This document shows, piece after piece, positions 49,484 through 58,726 of a stretch of 64,000 bases of DNA (within the stretch, counting starts at the first letter, position 1; each line of letters begins with the position of its first letter). This stretch comes from an uncultured Eubacteriales bacterium (GTDB lineage: Bacteria > Bacillota > Clostridia > Peptostreptococcales > Anaerovoracaceae): NCBI GenBank assembly GCA_900315485.1, contig OMZI01000012.1:21667-85666 (forward strand). Reading direction: 5' to 3'. Made by a program: the position numbers and the translations under genes. The notes beneath the pieces were generated by a model that was not told where the DNA came from, searched no databases, and worked only from the letters and a program-made list of their open reading frames with translations.

Positions 49484-52111
49484 CTATGCGTTCTTCTCTT
49501 CGATTGCAGCCTGTGCAGCAGCAAGTCTTGCGATAGGAACTCTGAATGGTGAGCAGGATACATAGTTGAGTCCTGCCTTGTGGCAGAAGTGTACGGATGC
49601 AGGATCTCCGCCGTGCTCTCCGCAGATACCGAGCTTGATGTTCGGTCTTGTCTTCTTTCCGCCTTCAACAGCCATCTTAACCAGCTTGCCAATACCGGAC
49701 TGGTCGAGTGACTGGAACGGATCGTTCTCGAGGATACCCTGAGCAACGTACTCCTTGATGATAGCGCCTGTATCGTCTCTGGAGAATCCGAATCCCATCT
49801 GTGTCAGGTCGTTAGTACCGAATGAGAAGAATTCAGCTTCCTCAGCGATCTCATCAGCTGTAAGTGCAGCTCTCGGGATCTCGATCATTGTTCCTACCAT
49901 GTACTTCATGTTCTGGCCGGACTCAGCGATCAGCTTGTCAGCTACCTCAACGATAGTCTTCTTGACGAACTTGAGCTCGTTTACGTGACCTACCAGCGGT
50001 ACCATGATCTCAGGAACGATATCAAGGCCTTCCTCAGCTCTTACTTCGAGAGCAGCGCTGATGATAGCCTTTGTCTGCATCTCAGCAATCTCAGGATATG
50101 TAACAGCAAGTCTGCAGCCACGGTGACCAAGCATCGGGTTGAACTCGTGGAGCTCGAGAGTCTTGTTTACGATCTTCTCATAAGGGATTCCGAACTGTTC
50201 GGATACTTGCTTGATGTCCTCATCAGTCTTAGGCAGGAACTCGTGCAGAGGCGGGTCAAGGAGTCTGATTGTAACAGGTCTCTCGCCCATTGCCTTGTAG
50301 ATGCCCTTGAAGTCTTCCTTCTGATATGGCAGCAGTCCGTCGAGAGCTTCTCTTCTCTCTTCAACTGTGTCAGCGAGGATCATTCTTCTGATTTTAGGGA
50401 TTCTCTCATCCTCGAAGAACATGTGCTCTGTTCTGCAGAGTCCGATACCCTCAGCGCCGAACTCAACAGCCTGCTTAGCATCTCTTGGGTTATCAGCGTT
50501 AGTTCTTACCTTGAGTGTTCTTGCCTCATCAGCCCACTCCATGATCTGACCGAAGTCGCCGGAGAGCTCAGGAGCAAGAGTCTTGATAGCCTCTACGTAT
50601 ACGTTACCGTCAGTACCGTTCAGGGAAATGCTGTCTCCTTCGTGGTAAGACTTGCCGCCTACTGTCATAGTCTTGTTGGCTTCATCAACAGTGATTTCCT
50701 TGCAGCCTGCTACGCAGCACTTACCCATTCCTCTTGCTACTACAGCAGCGTGGGATGTCATTCCGCCGCGGGCTGTCAGGATACCCTGTGCAGCTACCAT
50801 ACCAGCGAGGTCCTCAGGGCTTGTCTCTTCTCTTACGAGGATGACCTTCTTGCCTTCTTCAGCGAAAGCAGCAGCATCTTCTGTGGAGAATACGATCTGT
50901 CCTGTTGCAGCACCAGGTGATGCAGGAAGTCCCTTAGCTACAGGTGTAGCCTTCTTCAGCTCGTCTGCATCGAATACAGGGTGGAGCAGCTGATTGATCT
51001 GATCAGGCTCAACTCTCATTACAGCAGTTTCCTTGTCGATGAGACCTTCCTTAACGAGGTCTACAGCTACCTTTACAGCAGCAGCTGCTGTTCTCTTACC
51101 ATTACGTGTCTGCAGCATGAAGAGCTTACGGTCTTCTACTGTGAACTCCATGTCCTGCATGTCTTTGTAGTGGTTCTCAAGAGTATCAGCGATCTTCTCG
51201 AACTGTGAGTATACTTCAGGGAATGCCTCAGCCATCTCGGAGATAGGCTGCGGTGTTCTGATACCAGCTACTACGTCCTCACCCTGAGCGTTTACGAGGA
51301 ACTCACCGAAGAGCTTGTTCTCGCCGTTTGCCGGGTTACGTGTGAAAGCAACGCCTGTACCGGAGTTGTTTCCGCTGTTTCCGAATACCATGGACTGTAC
51401 GTTTACAGCTGTTCCGAGGGAATCGGAGATATCATACATCTTTCTGTAGAGGATAGCTCTGTCGTTGTTCCAGGATCTGAATACAGCCTTGATAGCCTCA
51501 AGAAGCTGATCCTTAGGCTCCTGCGGGAACTCTCTTCCGAGCTCTCTCTTAACTACTTCCTTGTATCCTGCGATGACTTCCTTGAGGTCCTCAGTTGTGA
51601 GCTCAACGTCGAATTCAACTCCTGCCTTCTTCTTCTGGCCTTCAAATACTTCGTCAAAGTTGGACTTCTTGATCTCCATTACGACATCACCGAACATCTG
51701 GATGAATCTTCTGTAGCTGTCGTAAGCAAATCTCTCGTTGCTTGTCTTCTTAGCTAGACCTTCTACTGCTACGTCATTGAGTCCGAGGTTGAGGATTGTA
51801 TCCATCATACCAGGCATCGAGATAGGTGCTCCGGATCTTACGGAAACGAGAAGAGGATTCTCGTTGTCACCGAACTTCTTGCCCATTACCTCTTCGAGCT
51901 CAGCGAGGTGCTCCCATACTTCATCGATTACTTCCTGAGCGAGAACGCCACCGTCTTCGGTGTACTTTCTGCATACGTCAGTGGTGATGGTGAAACCGAA
52001 AGGTACAGGAAGACCGATGTTGGTCATCTCTGCCAGGTTAGCACCTTTACCACCGAGAAGTGCTCTCATGTCCTTGGAGCCCTCATTGAATGAGTAAACA
52101 TACTTTGCCAT
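49484..52111 (-). CDS. ppdK: Pyruvate, phosphate dikinase
   Basis: 875 residues. N-terminal nucleotide-binding domain (LLGGKGANLAEM), central phosphohistidine domain with GGMTSHAAVVARGMGK (catalytic His), and C-terminal PEP/pyruvate TIM barrel (LCRTEHMFFE; GTNDLTQ; LGICGEHGGDP with the acid-base Cys region). It interconverts PEP, AMP and PPi with pyruvate, ATP and Pi. Lying next to hppA, it fits a PPi-linked energy scheme in which PPi made or spent in glycolysis is coupled to ion pumping. AAGGAG lies about 10 nt before the ATG. Confidence 0.98.
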   Translation of the reverse strand: MAKYVYSFNEGSKDMRALLGGKGANLAEMTNIGLPVPFGFTITTDVCRKYTEDGGVLAQEVIDEVWEHLAELEEVMGKKFGDNENPLLVSVRSGAPISMPGMMDTILNLGLNDVAVEGLAKKTSNERFAYDSYRRFIQMFGDVVMEIKKSNFDEVFEGQKKKAGVEFDVELTTEDLKEVIAGYKEVVKRELGREFPQEPKDQLLEAIKAVFRSWNNDRAILYRKMYDISDSLGTAVNVQSMVFGNSGNNSGTGVAFTRNPANGENKLFGEFLVNAQGEDVVAGIRTPQPISEMAEAFPEVYSQFEKIADTLENHYKDMQDMEFTVEDRKLFMLQTRNGKRTAAAAVKVAVDLVKEGLIDKETAVMRVEPDQINQLLHPVFDADELKKATPVAKGLPASPGAATGQIVFSTEDAAAFAEEGKKVILVREETSPEDLAGMVAAQGILTARGGMTSHAAVVARGMGKCCVAGCKEITVDEANKTMTVGGKSYHEGDSISLNGTDGNVYVEAIKTLAPELSGDFGQIMEWADEARTLKVRTNADNPRDAKQAVEFGAEGIGLCRTEHMFFEDERIPKIRRMILADTVEERREALDGLLPYQKEDFKGIYKAMGERPVTIRLLDPPLHEFLPKTDEDIKQVSEQFGIPYEKIVNKTLELHEFNPMLGHRGCRLAVTYPEIAEMQTKAIISAALEVRAEEGLDIVPEIMVPLVGHVNELKFVKKTIVEVADKLIAESGQNMKYMVGTMIEIPRAALTADEIAEEAEFFSFGTNDLTQMGFGFSRDDTGAIIKEYVAQGILENDPFQSLDQSGIGKLVKMAVEGGKKTRPNIKLGICGEHGGDPASVHFCHKAGLNYVSCSPFRVPIARLAAAQAAIEEKNA

Positions 52112-52141
52112 AAAATTTTTCTCCTTTATGTTATATAGAAT

Positions 52142-52168
52142 CAGTCATGACTGGTTTGTCATGACCAG
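52142..52168. repeat. Paired GTCATGAC palindromes between glyQS and ppdK
   Basis: GTCATGAC occurs at 52144-52151 and 52158-52165, 14 nt apart; the first is extended to CAGTCATGACTG. CTGGT/ACCAG can also close a hairpin over the second. Candidate operator for ppdK. Confidence 0.5.
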
Positions 52169-52175
52169 GGGATAA

Positions 52176-53612
52176 CTAGAATCTGAGTCTTTCCTCAATA
52201 TATGCTCTGACTTCGCTTACAGGAACTCTTACCTGCTCCATTGTGTCTCTGTCACGGATCGTTACCGAGTTATCTTCTGCTGTGTCAAAGTCGACGCAGA
52301 TGCTGAACGGAGTTCCGATCTCGTCTTCTCTTCTGTATCTCTTTCCGATCGAGCCGGATGCATCATACTCTACCATGAAGTACTTGCTGAGCTCTTCATA
52401 GATAGGCAGAGCTACATCTTCAAGCTTCTTGGAAAGCGGAAGCACAGCTGCCTTGTACGGAGCCAGTGCTGGATGCAGTCTGAGAACAGTTCTTACATCT
52501 TCTTTGCCCTTTCCGTCTACGAGCTTCTCCTCGTCATATGCATCCACAAGGAATGCAAGAACGAGTCTCTCGACGCCTACTGAAGGCTCGATGCAGTACG
52601 GAACGTATCTCTCATTGGTCTCAGGATCGAGATAGCTCATGTCCTCTCCGGAATGTGTCTGGTGAGCCATAAGGTCGTAGTCTGTTCTTGATGCTACGCC
52701 CCAGAGTTCGCCCCATCCGAACGGGAAGAGGTACTCTATGTCAGTAGTAGCATTGCTGTAGTGTGAAAGTTCTTCCTGTGTATGGTCTCTGAGTCTTGTG
52801 AACTTCTCACTGAGTCCGAGTGACTTCAGGAAATCAGCACAATAATCCTTCCAGTATGCGAACCAGTCAAGTTCAGTTCCCGGCTTGCAGAAGAACTCAA
52901 GCTCCATCTGTTCGAACTCTCTTACTCTGAAGATGAAGTTGCCCGGTGTGATCTCATTACGGAACGACTTACCAACCTGAGCGATACCGAACGGGATTTT
53001 CTTTCTTGCTGTTCTCTGAACATTCTTGAAGTTTACGAAGATACCCTGTGCTGTCTCCGGTCTCATATAGATCTCAGACTTGGAATCCTCGGTAACACCC
53101 TGGAAAGTCTTGAACATGAGGTTGAACTGTCTGATTCCTGTGAAGTCAGACTTGCCGCACTCAGGGCAGCAGATGCCTTTCTCCTTGATGAAGTTCTCCA
53201 TCTCTTCATTGGACCAGCCGTCAACGACGACTTCCTCTTCAGGAGCGTTCTCCTTGTACCAGTCTTCGATCAGTTTGTCAGCTCTGTATCTTGTCTTGCA
53301 GGACTTGCAGTCAACAAGCGGATCACTGAATCCGCCTACGTGACCTGATGCGACCCATGTCTGCGGGTTCATCAGGATCGCTGCATCAAGTCCTACATTG
53401 AGCTTGGACTCTCTGACAAACTTGCCCCTCCAGGCATCCTTGATGTTGTTCTTGAATTCAACTCCGAGAGGGCCGAAATCCCATGTGTTGGCAAGTCCGC
53501 CGTAAATCTCGGATCCAGGGAAGATGTATCCTCTGTTCTTGCACAGAGCAATTATCTTCTCCATAGTTACTGTTCTTTCAACATCAGGCATTCCTGTCTT
53601 GTCAATTGCCAT
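52176..53612 (-). CDS. glyQS: Glycine--tRNA ligase (single-chain, dimeric type)
   Basis: 478 residues, class II synthetase of the alpha2 type. Motif 1 around [19 protein letters not shown]; motif 2 [27 protein letters not shown]; motif 3 [13 protein letters not shown]; a CXXC-type zinc insert (CKSC; CPEC); and a C-terminal anticodon-binding domain (about 370-478). Charges tRNA-Gly, two of which are encoded at 5.9-6.0 kb. No T-box leader was seen upstream; it follows the DUF4342 gene by 5 nt. Confidence 0.97.
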   Translation of the reverse strand: MAIDKTGMPDVERTVTMEKIIALCKNRGYIFPGSEIYGGLANTWDFGPLGVEFKNNIKDAWRGKFVRESKLNVGLDAAILMNPQTWVASGHVGGFSDPLVDCKSCKTRYRADKLIEDWYKENAPEEEVVVDGWSNEEMENFIKEKGICCPECGKSDFTGIRQFNLMFKTFQGVTEDSKSEIYMRPETAQGIFVNFKNVQRTARKKIPFGIAQVGKSFRNEITPGNFIFRVREFEQMELEFFCKPGTELDWFAYWKDYCADFLKSLGLSEKFTRLRDHTQEELSHYSNATTDIEYLFPFGWGELWGVASRTDYDLMAHQTHSGEDMSYLDPETNERYVPYCIEPSVGVERLVLAFLVDAYDEEKLVDGKGKEDVRTVLRLHPALAPYKAAVLPLSKKLEDVALPIYEELSKYFMVEYDASGSIGKRYRREDEIGTPFSICVDFDTAEDNSVTIRDRDTMEQVRVPVSEVRAYIEERLRF

Positions 53613-53617
53613 AAATA

Positions 53618-54478
53618 TTAAATCTCCTCATCCTTAAATTCTTCTTCAGCTGCTTTGTCAGCATCAGCTGCGAAATCAGCGTCTGCCTTTTCCGCTCTCT
53701 CTGAAGCTTCCTTAGCTATTCCTTTTGCGGTGTCAGCTGCCTTTTTTGCAACCTTTTCGACGGTATCCTTGACCTCATCGATCTTGCCGCTCTTTTCAAG
53801 CTTGTCCCACAGAGTCATCAGCTTGGCTGTACCTGTTACGAAAGCCTCTCTGATGTCATCCACAGTTCCGCTCTCTCCTAGCTTGTTCCAGACTTCCTCT
53901 ACCTTGGCAGAGCCCTTGTCTCCGAGCTCCTGAAGCTTGTCAGATGTCTTATAAGCAAAATCTTCGATCTTGTCGCCGACCTCATCGAAATCATCAGCAT
54001 CTGCTCCGGTCCTGCCGAATGCCTTGTCAACGCTCTTCATTGCAGCGTCCATAGCCTTGTCATATGCTCCGATGACCTTGCCGTTGATATCGATAACTTC
54101 GCCCTTGTCATCAACGAATTCGATATCACACTGTGTTCCTACAGCAGCGATAATGCCGAGTATAGCGCCCCATGGAACAAGAGCTGCTCCGATAACCCCT
54201 GCTGTAAGCGGGAAGTTTACAATAGTCTTGTTGCCCTTTCTTACAAGGATCCTTGTGACATTGCCCTTCTCAACGATCTCTTTCATCTTGGCGAAGATCG
54301 GGCTGTCCTTGAGGCTGCCGCCGTCAACTGCGTCGTGTTCCTTGTTCATCTTCTCTTCGAGATCGATGATAGCGTCTACAACACTTCCGTCAGCCTTTTC
54401 AAGAGCTTCCTTAGCCTCTGCATAAGTTGCTCCGGTTCTGTCTTTTACAAGTTCAATTTTTTCCAGATTGATATCCAT
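53618..54478 (-). CDS. DUF4342 domain protein with UBA-like N-terminus
   Basis: 286 residues. Residues 1-45 resemble a UBA/EF-Ts-N helical bundle ([32 protein letters not shown]). A DUF4342 core (about 60-130) has a short hydrophobic segment ([26 protein letters not shown]), followed by an Ala/Asp/Lys-rich helical tail (about 150-286). The hydrophobic stretch could be a membrane hairpin. Function unknown. It is in the recO-glyQS run, 3 nt downstream of recO. Confidence 0.85.
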   Translation of the reverse strand: MDINLEKIELVKDRTGATYAEAKEALEKADGSVVDAIIDLEEKMNKEHDAVDGGSLKDSPIFAKMKEIVEKGNVTRILVRKGNKTIVNFPLTAGVIGAALVPWGAILGIIAAVGTQCDIEFVDDKGEVIDINGKVIGAYDKAMDAAMKSVDKAFGRTGADADDFDEVGDKIEDFAYKTSDKLQELGDKGSAKVEEVWNKLGESGTVDDIREAFVTGTAKLMTLWDKLEKSGKIDEVKDTVEKVAKKAADTAKGIAKEASERAEKADADFAADADKAAEEEFKDEEI

Positions 54479-54481
54479 AAT

Positions 54482-55240
54482 CTATGCCTCCAGTTCTCCG
54501 GTGCCGCTGAGTACATCAACGTCGAGATAACGCTCTGTATACTCAGCCAGAATACGTCTTATCATGTCAGCCACATCGCTTTTGAGAGTGACTTTCTCAA
54601 ACGTTTTAAGTGGCTTGGACTGAAAATATCTAAACACATCAATAATAGCAAAGGATGGCTTGTAAATCAATGCATTACGGTCTGTTTTCTCCTTATTTGC
54701 ACAGTCATCACATATGATTCCGCCGGCTGAAACGGAGAACTGTCTGAACCCTCCTTCCGGATGCGGCCTGCCGCAGCTTACGCAGCAGTCAAGTTCGGGA
54801 CTTACGCCCAGAAGTCTCAGTGATCTGACGATAAATGCAAAAAGAAGTGTCTCGGAACTGCTTGATGTTTTTTCTATCGATTCGAGGAATTCGATCGAAA
54901 GATCGTAGAGTCCCGGCGCAGGCTCACCGTCTGCAGTCACCTTGTCCAGATATTCTATAAATGCCGAAGCAACCATGAATCTGTCAAGATCTTCTCCAAT
55001 AGAATAATAGCTCCTGCGTGCTGAGGCCGAGTTGATGCTGTATGAATCTCTTCCTTTGAACAGTTCGTATTCAGCGAAAGTAAACGGTCTCAGAGCAAGA
55101 GCTGACTTGCTGCGGCTCTTCTCGTTAATAGAAGTGCCTGCCGAAATCTTCCCGTACTGACGGGTGAATATTACGATCATGCGCCGGTTGCCGGCGATTT
55201 TGCGCTGTCTGAGCACAATTCCTTCAGTATTTATAATCAT
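54482..55240 (-). CDS. recO: DNA repair protein RecO
   Basis: 252 residues. N-terminal OB fold (MIINTEGIVLRQRKIAGNRRM), helical middle, zinc site CVSCGRP ... ICDDC. RecO loads RecA at gaps with RecR. The family start is MIINTEG, giving ATG at 55240; the GTG nine codons earlier is an alternative. It follows era by about 35 nt, as in many Firmicutes. Confidence 0.94.
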   Translation of the reverse strand: MIINTEGIVLRQRKIAGNRRMIVIFTRQYGKISAGTSINEKSRSKSALALRPFTFAEYELFKGRDSYSINSASARRSYYSIGEDLDRFMVASAFIEYLDKVTADGEPAPGLYDLSIEFLESIEKTSSSSETLLFAFIVRSLRLLGVSPELDCCVSCGRPHPEGGFRQFSVSAGGIICDDCANKEKTDRNALIYKPSFAIIDVFRYFQSKPLKTFEKVTLKSDVADMIRRILAEYTERYLDVDVLSGTGELEA

Positions 55241-55275
55241 GTGTCTGCATGAGCAGGAATTCTGCACTCCCGGTT

Positions 55276-56175
55276 TTATTCGTCTTTATAACCCCAGCTG
55301 CGTATTGTGCGCTCTGAGTCTCTCCAGTTCTCTTTTACCTTGACCCACAGGCTGAGATAGACTTTGCATCCGAGGAGATCCTCGATCTCACGTCTTGCCG
55401 CTTTGCCCACACCCTTGAGCTTGCTGCCGCCCTTACCGATGATGATAGACTTGTGTGATTTTCTCTCACAGTAAATGACAGCACCTATCTCTGTAAGCTT
55501 AGGTCCCTCTTCAAACGATTCTATCTCAACGAAAACCCCGTGAGGCACCTCGTCATCAAGGTAGTTCATGAGTTTTTCTCTGATGATCTCACTTACGATG
55601 AAGCGCTCCGGATGATCTGTGGCAATGTCATCAGGATAGTACATCGGACCTTCCTGCATATACCCTGCAAGGCGGTCCCTGAGCATTTCAACATTATCTC
55701 CCTTGAGTGCGCTGACGCCGTATATGTCGTCAAACAGCCCGGTCTCAGTGTATCTGTTGTACAGAGCAAGATACTCTTCAGGTCCCATGAGGTCCATCTT
55801 GTTTATGGCGAGCAGCTTCGGAGCCTCAACATTCTTAAGAAGTTCGAGGATGTTCGCATCACCTTTGCCGAAGCCCTTGGTGCCGTCTATCATAAGAAGG
55901 ACGACATCGACACCGCTGAGTGTATTGAGCGCAGTCTCATTTATAGCTGAGCCCAGTTTATTATGTGGCTTGTGGATACCCGGAGTGTCAAGAAAAACCA
56001 TCTGAAGCCCACCGCCCTCTTCATATGAGAGGTCGGTATATATCCCGGTGATCCTGTTCAGTGTCGTCTGCGGTTTGCTCGATGTGATGGCGATCTTCTC
56101 TCCGAGCATGCTGTTCATGAGAGTTGATTTGCCTACGTTAGGGCGTCCGATTATTCCAATAAATCCTGACTTCAT
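55276..56175 (-). CDS. era: GTPase Era
   Basis: 299 residues. G1 GRPNVGKST, G2 region with TT, G3 DTPG, G4 NKMD, and a C-terminal KH domain with IIGKGGSKLKGVGKAARREIE. Era assists 30S assembly at the 3' end of 16S rRNA. The stop-start junction with ybeY overlaps by 1 nt. Confidence 0.98.
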   Translation of the reverse strand: MKSGFIGIIGRPNVGKSTLMNSMLGEKIAITSSKPQTTLNRITGIYTDLSYEEGGGLQMVFLDTPGIHKPHNKLGSAINETALNTLSGVDVVLLMIDGTKGFGKGDANILELLKNVEAPKLLAINKMDLMGPEEYLALYNRYTETGLFDDIYGVSALKGDNVEMLRDRLAGYMQEGPMYYPDDIATDHPERFIVSEIIREKLMNYLDDEVPHGVFVEIESFEEGPKLTEIGAVIYCERKSHKSIIIGKGGSKLKGVGKAARREIEDLLGCKVYLSLWVKVKENWRDSERTIRSWGYKDE

Positions 56176-56675
56176 TATCTGTTAACTCCGATTGATCCAA
56201 GTATTTCTTCTTCGCGGGCTCTCATCACCCTTTTCTCGTCCTCTTCCATGTGATCGTATCCCATGAGATGAAGGATGCTGTGTGTGAAGAGATATACAAA
56301 TTCTCTCGTCACACCTGTTCCGAATTCCTCAGCCTGGCTGAGGACACGGTCGTAGCATATTACGACATCGCCAATAAGTGCTGTGACCTCTTCATCGCCG
56401 AGGTCATATGCCAGCTCTTCCATATCGTCATACTGAGGAAAGCTCAGCACATCAGTGACGCTGTCATTTCCTCTGTAATCGCGGTTGAGGCTTCTTATCT
56501 CCTCTGCATCAACGACTGTTACGCCTATCTCCGCATCAAGGTCCTCAGGCTTCATGGATTTTTCTTCCAGTACATCGGGAAACTCAAGGCTCAGCGCTTT
56601 TAGCGCAGCCTTCTCCATAAGCGACTTGATCTCGCTGTCAAGCCTTCCCTCTTCATCGCTGTAGTATATATTCAT
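56175..56675 (-). CDS. ybeY: Endoribonuclease YbeY
   Basis: 166 residues. The zinc-binding histidine motif HSILHLMGYDHMEEDE is complete, and LNRDYRGNDSVTDVLSFP is the second signature. YbeY takes part in 16S rRNA 3'-end maturation. Situated between phoH and era, the usual order. Confidence 0.97.
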   Translation of the reverse strand: MNIYYSDEEGRLDSEIKSLMEKAALKALSLEFPDVLEEKSMKPEDLDAEIGVTVVDAEEIRSLNRDYRGNDSVTDVLSFPQYDDMEELAYDLGDEEVTALIGDVVICYDRVLSQAEEFGTGVTREFVYLFTHSILHLMGYDHMEEDEKRVMRAREEEILGSIGVNR

Positions 56676-56687
56676 ATGACCGGTTTC

Positions 56688-57680
56688 CTACCTTGAACTG
56701 ACCTTATTGCCCTTTGATGTGCTCGTCCTTACCTTATTGTTGTTGTCATAGGACTCATAGGCCTTGATGATCCTCTTTACAAGTTCATGCCTTACTACGT
56801 CAACTTCAGTAAAATAATTGAAGCGTATGCCTTCAACTCCCGTAAGCACCTTCCTTGCCTCCTTGAGGCCGGACATAGTGCCGCTCGGGAGGTCTATCTG
56901 CGTGATATCTCCAGTAACCACTACCTTTGAATTGAATCCCATACGTGTAAGGAACATCTTCATCTGCTCTCTTGTAGTATTCTGGGCTTCGTCGAGGATT
57001 ATAAACGCATTGTCAAGGGTACGTCCTCTCATGTATGCCAGAGGAACGACCTCTATCACGCCTTTCTCTCTCAGCTTTGCAGCAGCTTCCATACCGAGTA
57101 CGTCATAGAGAGCATCATACAGAGGTCTTAGATACGGATCGACCTTTTCCTGCATATCACCCGGAAGGAAGCCGAGTCTCTCACCTGCTTCGACTGCAGG
57201 TCTTGTAAGGATTATCCTCTCTATCTCTCTGTTCTTATACGCGCTTATGGCCATGGCACATGCGAGATATGTCTTACCTGTTCCGGCAGGACCTATCCCG
57301 AATACCATGTCGGTATTCCTTATATTGTCAACATACTCTTTCTGCGCCTGGGTCTTCGGCTTGAGAGGCTTGCCCATATGCGTATAGCATATGATGTCCC
57401 TGGATGTGGATCCGGCATCAAAATTCTTTCCGCCCACTTCCATGTCTATTATGTAATTCAGCCTCTGCGAATCCAGCCCCGGCTCAATGTTAAGAGCTTC
57501 AATGAGTCTGCCGATAATGCGCATAGCAAGCTCGGCATCTCTGCCTTTTATTATCAGAGTGCCGTCTCTGACCGTCATCTCGGTCTCAGTGATCTTTTCG
57601 ACAGTCTTTACGTTGGAATCGTAATTGCCGAAGAGATCCTGGATGTTGATGTTTTCAGGTATGTCCAGTCTTAGTTCCAT
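56688..57680 (-). CDS. phoH: PhoH-family ATPase
   Basis: 330 residues. N-terminal small domain (about 1-110), Walker A GPAGTGKTYLA, Walker B FIILDEAQNTT, and the AYMRGRTLDNAF and GDITQIDLP segments. The family is thought to act in RNA metabolism and is almost always beside ybeY. Follows yqeY by 7 nt. Confidence 0.96.
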   Translation of the reverse strand: MELRLDIPENINIQDLFGNYDSNVKTVEKITETEMTVRDGTLIIKGRDAELAMRIIGRLIEALNIEPGLDSQRLNYIIDMEVGGKNFDAGSTSRDIICYTHMGKPLKPKTQAQKEYVDNIRNTDMVFGIGPAGTGKTYLACAMAISAYKNREIERIILTRPAVEAGERLGFLPGDMQEKVDPYLRPLYDALYDVLGMEAAAKLREKGVIEVVPLAYMRGRTLDNAFIILDEAQNTTREQMKMFLTRMGFNSKVVVTGDITQIDLPSGTMSGLKEARKVLTGVEGIRFNYFTEVDVVRHELVKRIIKAYESYDNNNKVRTSTSKGNKVSSR

Positions 57681-57687
57681 ATCTCTC

Positions 57688-58146
57688 CTAGAGTTTGCCG
57701 TTCAGGAAGTCCTTAACGATCTTGTTGACAGTAGAACCGTCAGCCGCATCCTTGAGTTCAGCCATAACGCTCTTCATCAGAACGCCCATGTTCTTCATGC
57801 CTTCCTCGATTCCGAGGTCTGCTGCTACAGCCTTGACCTTCTCTGCGATCTGCTCCGCACTCATCTCTTCCGGAAGGTATGCCTGAAGGATCTCGATCTC
57901 CTTCTTATATGCTTCTGTCATATCCTCCCTGCCTGCCTTGGCAAAGTCTGCAAGGGCATCCGTTCTCATCTTGACCTGCTTCTTGATGATCTTAACGATA
58001 TCTGCATCGTCAGTGAGTTCCTCTCTCTGGTCAACTTCGTGCTGCTTGATAGCTGCTCTCACCAGATTGACAGTTTCCTTCTTTACTGAATCATGGTTCT
58101 TCATGGCTTCCTTGTAATCTGCCATAAGCTGTTCTTTAAGTCCCAT
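57688..58146 (-). CDS. yqeY: GatB/YqeY domain protein
   Basis: 152 residues, all helical: a GatB-tail-like domain with LMADYKEAMKNHDSVKKETVNLVRAAIK-type N-terminus and the C-terminal MGVLMKSVMAELKDAADGSTVNKIVKDFL, with YLPEEMS in the middle. The family resembles the tRNA-binding tail of GatB; its own role is not clear. ATG at 58146 is chosen for GAAGGAG 8 nt upstream. The rpsU terminator lies just before it. Confidence 0.95.
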   Translation of the reverse strand: MGLKEQLMADYKEAMKNHDSVKKETVNLVRAAIKQHEVDQREELTDDADIVKIIKKQVKMRTDALADFAKAGREDMTEAYKKEIEILQAYLPEEMSAEQIAEKVKAVAADLGIEEGMKNMGVLMKSVMAELKDAADGSTVNKIVKDFLNGKL

Positions 58147-58203
58147 AGTTATTTCTCCTTCCCGCCTTCCGTCCATCTGCGGAAAGCTCCTTATAAAAGC
58201 AAA

Positions 58204-58230
58204 ATGCGAACGCCTTTCCGGAGTTCGCAT
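58204..58230 (-). terminator. rpsU terminator
   Basis: ATGCGAAC (58204-58211) pairs with GTTCGCAT (58223-58230), with TTTTGCTTTTA on the minus strand, 14 nt after the rpsU stop. It may also give partial read-through into yqeY. Confidence 0.8.
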
Positions 58231-58244
58231 CTGATATAAGCTAA

Positions 58245-58424
58245 TTAGTACTTGCGAGCCTTCTTACGGGCAGCCTCAGACTTTTTCTTACGTCTTACGC
58301 TAGGCTTCTCATAATGCTCTCTCTTGCGAAGCTCAGCCATGACGCCGTCGCGAGCGCAAGATCTCTTAAATCTCTTAAGAGCGCTTTCCAAGCTCTCGTT
58401 CTCTTTAACGATTACCTTTGCCAT
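58245..58424 (-). CDS. rpsU: 30S ribosomal protein S21
   Basis: 59 residues, found by translating the minus strand. The start [20 protein letters not shown] and a very basic end with [16 protein letters not shown] are textbook S21. GGAGGTG lies 8 nt before the ATG. Head of the rpsU-yqeY-phoH-ybeY-era-recO run; the promoter is at 58483-58511. Confidence 0.98.
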   Translation of the reverse strand: MAKVIVKENESLESALKRFKRSCARDGVMAELRKREHYEKPSVRRKKKSEAARKKARKY

Positions 58425-58482
58425 CTTCTTGTCTCACCTCCTGACGTCCTTGAATTACTGCAGTCTTAACCGCAACGCAGAA

Positions 58483-58511
58483 ATTGTACTACTGCAGTAT
58501 CAAAAAGTCAA
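58483..58511 (-). promoter_or_regulatory. rpsU promoter
   Basis: Minus strand TTGACT (58506-58511), 17-nt spacer, TACAAT (58483-58488), about 60 nt before the ATG. Confidence 0.8.
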
Positions 58512-58602
58512 CAGTAAAACAAATGTGGCGGTCTCATCTCTTCCGGGCGATGCGATGACCCGGCTGTATGCGGCAGGATTTCATTCTCCGCATTTCTGAC
58601 CA

Positions 58603-58685
58603 AATATATTGTACCACAATATATTCGGATTATTGAAGAAAAACAGCACAATATATTTGATTAATTCAGCAATTTACCTTATTAT
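58603..58685 (+). promoter_or_regulatory. Amidase promoter with ACAATATATT repeats
   Basis: TTGATT (58657-58662), 17-nt spacer, TATTAT (58680-58685). ACAATATATT occurs at 58616-58625 and 58648-58657 (touching the -35 box) and inverted at 58603-58612, forming a 23-nt palindrome with the first copy. Candidate operator. Confidence 0.55.
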
Positions 58686-58726
58686 AATATCCGTATAAAT
58701 ACGTTCGGACAAAACTGGAGATAAAC

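Noticed and set aside
53613-53640. T-box leader for glyQS
   Set aside because: Only 5 nt separate glyQS from the upstream DUF4342 gene, and no T-box sequence is present. The proC leader also lacks it.
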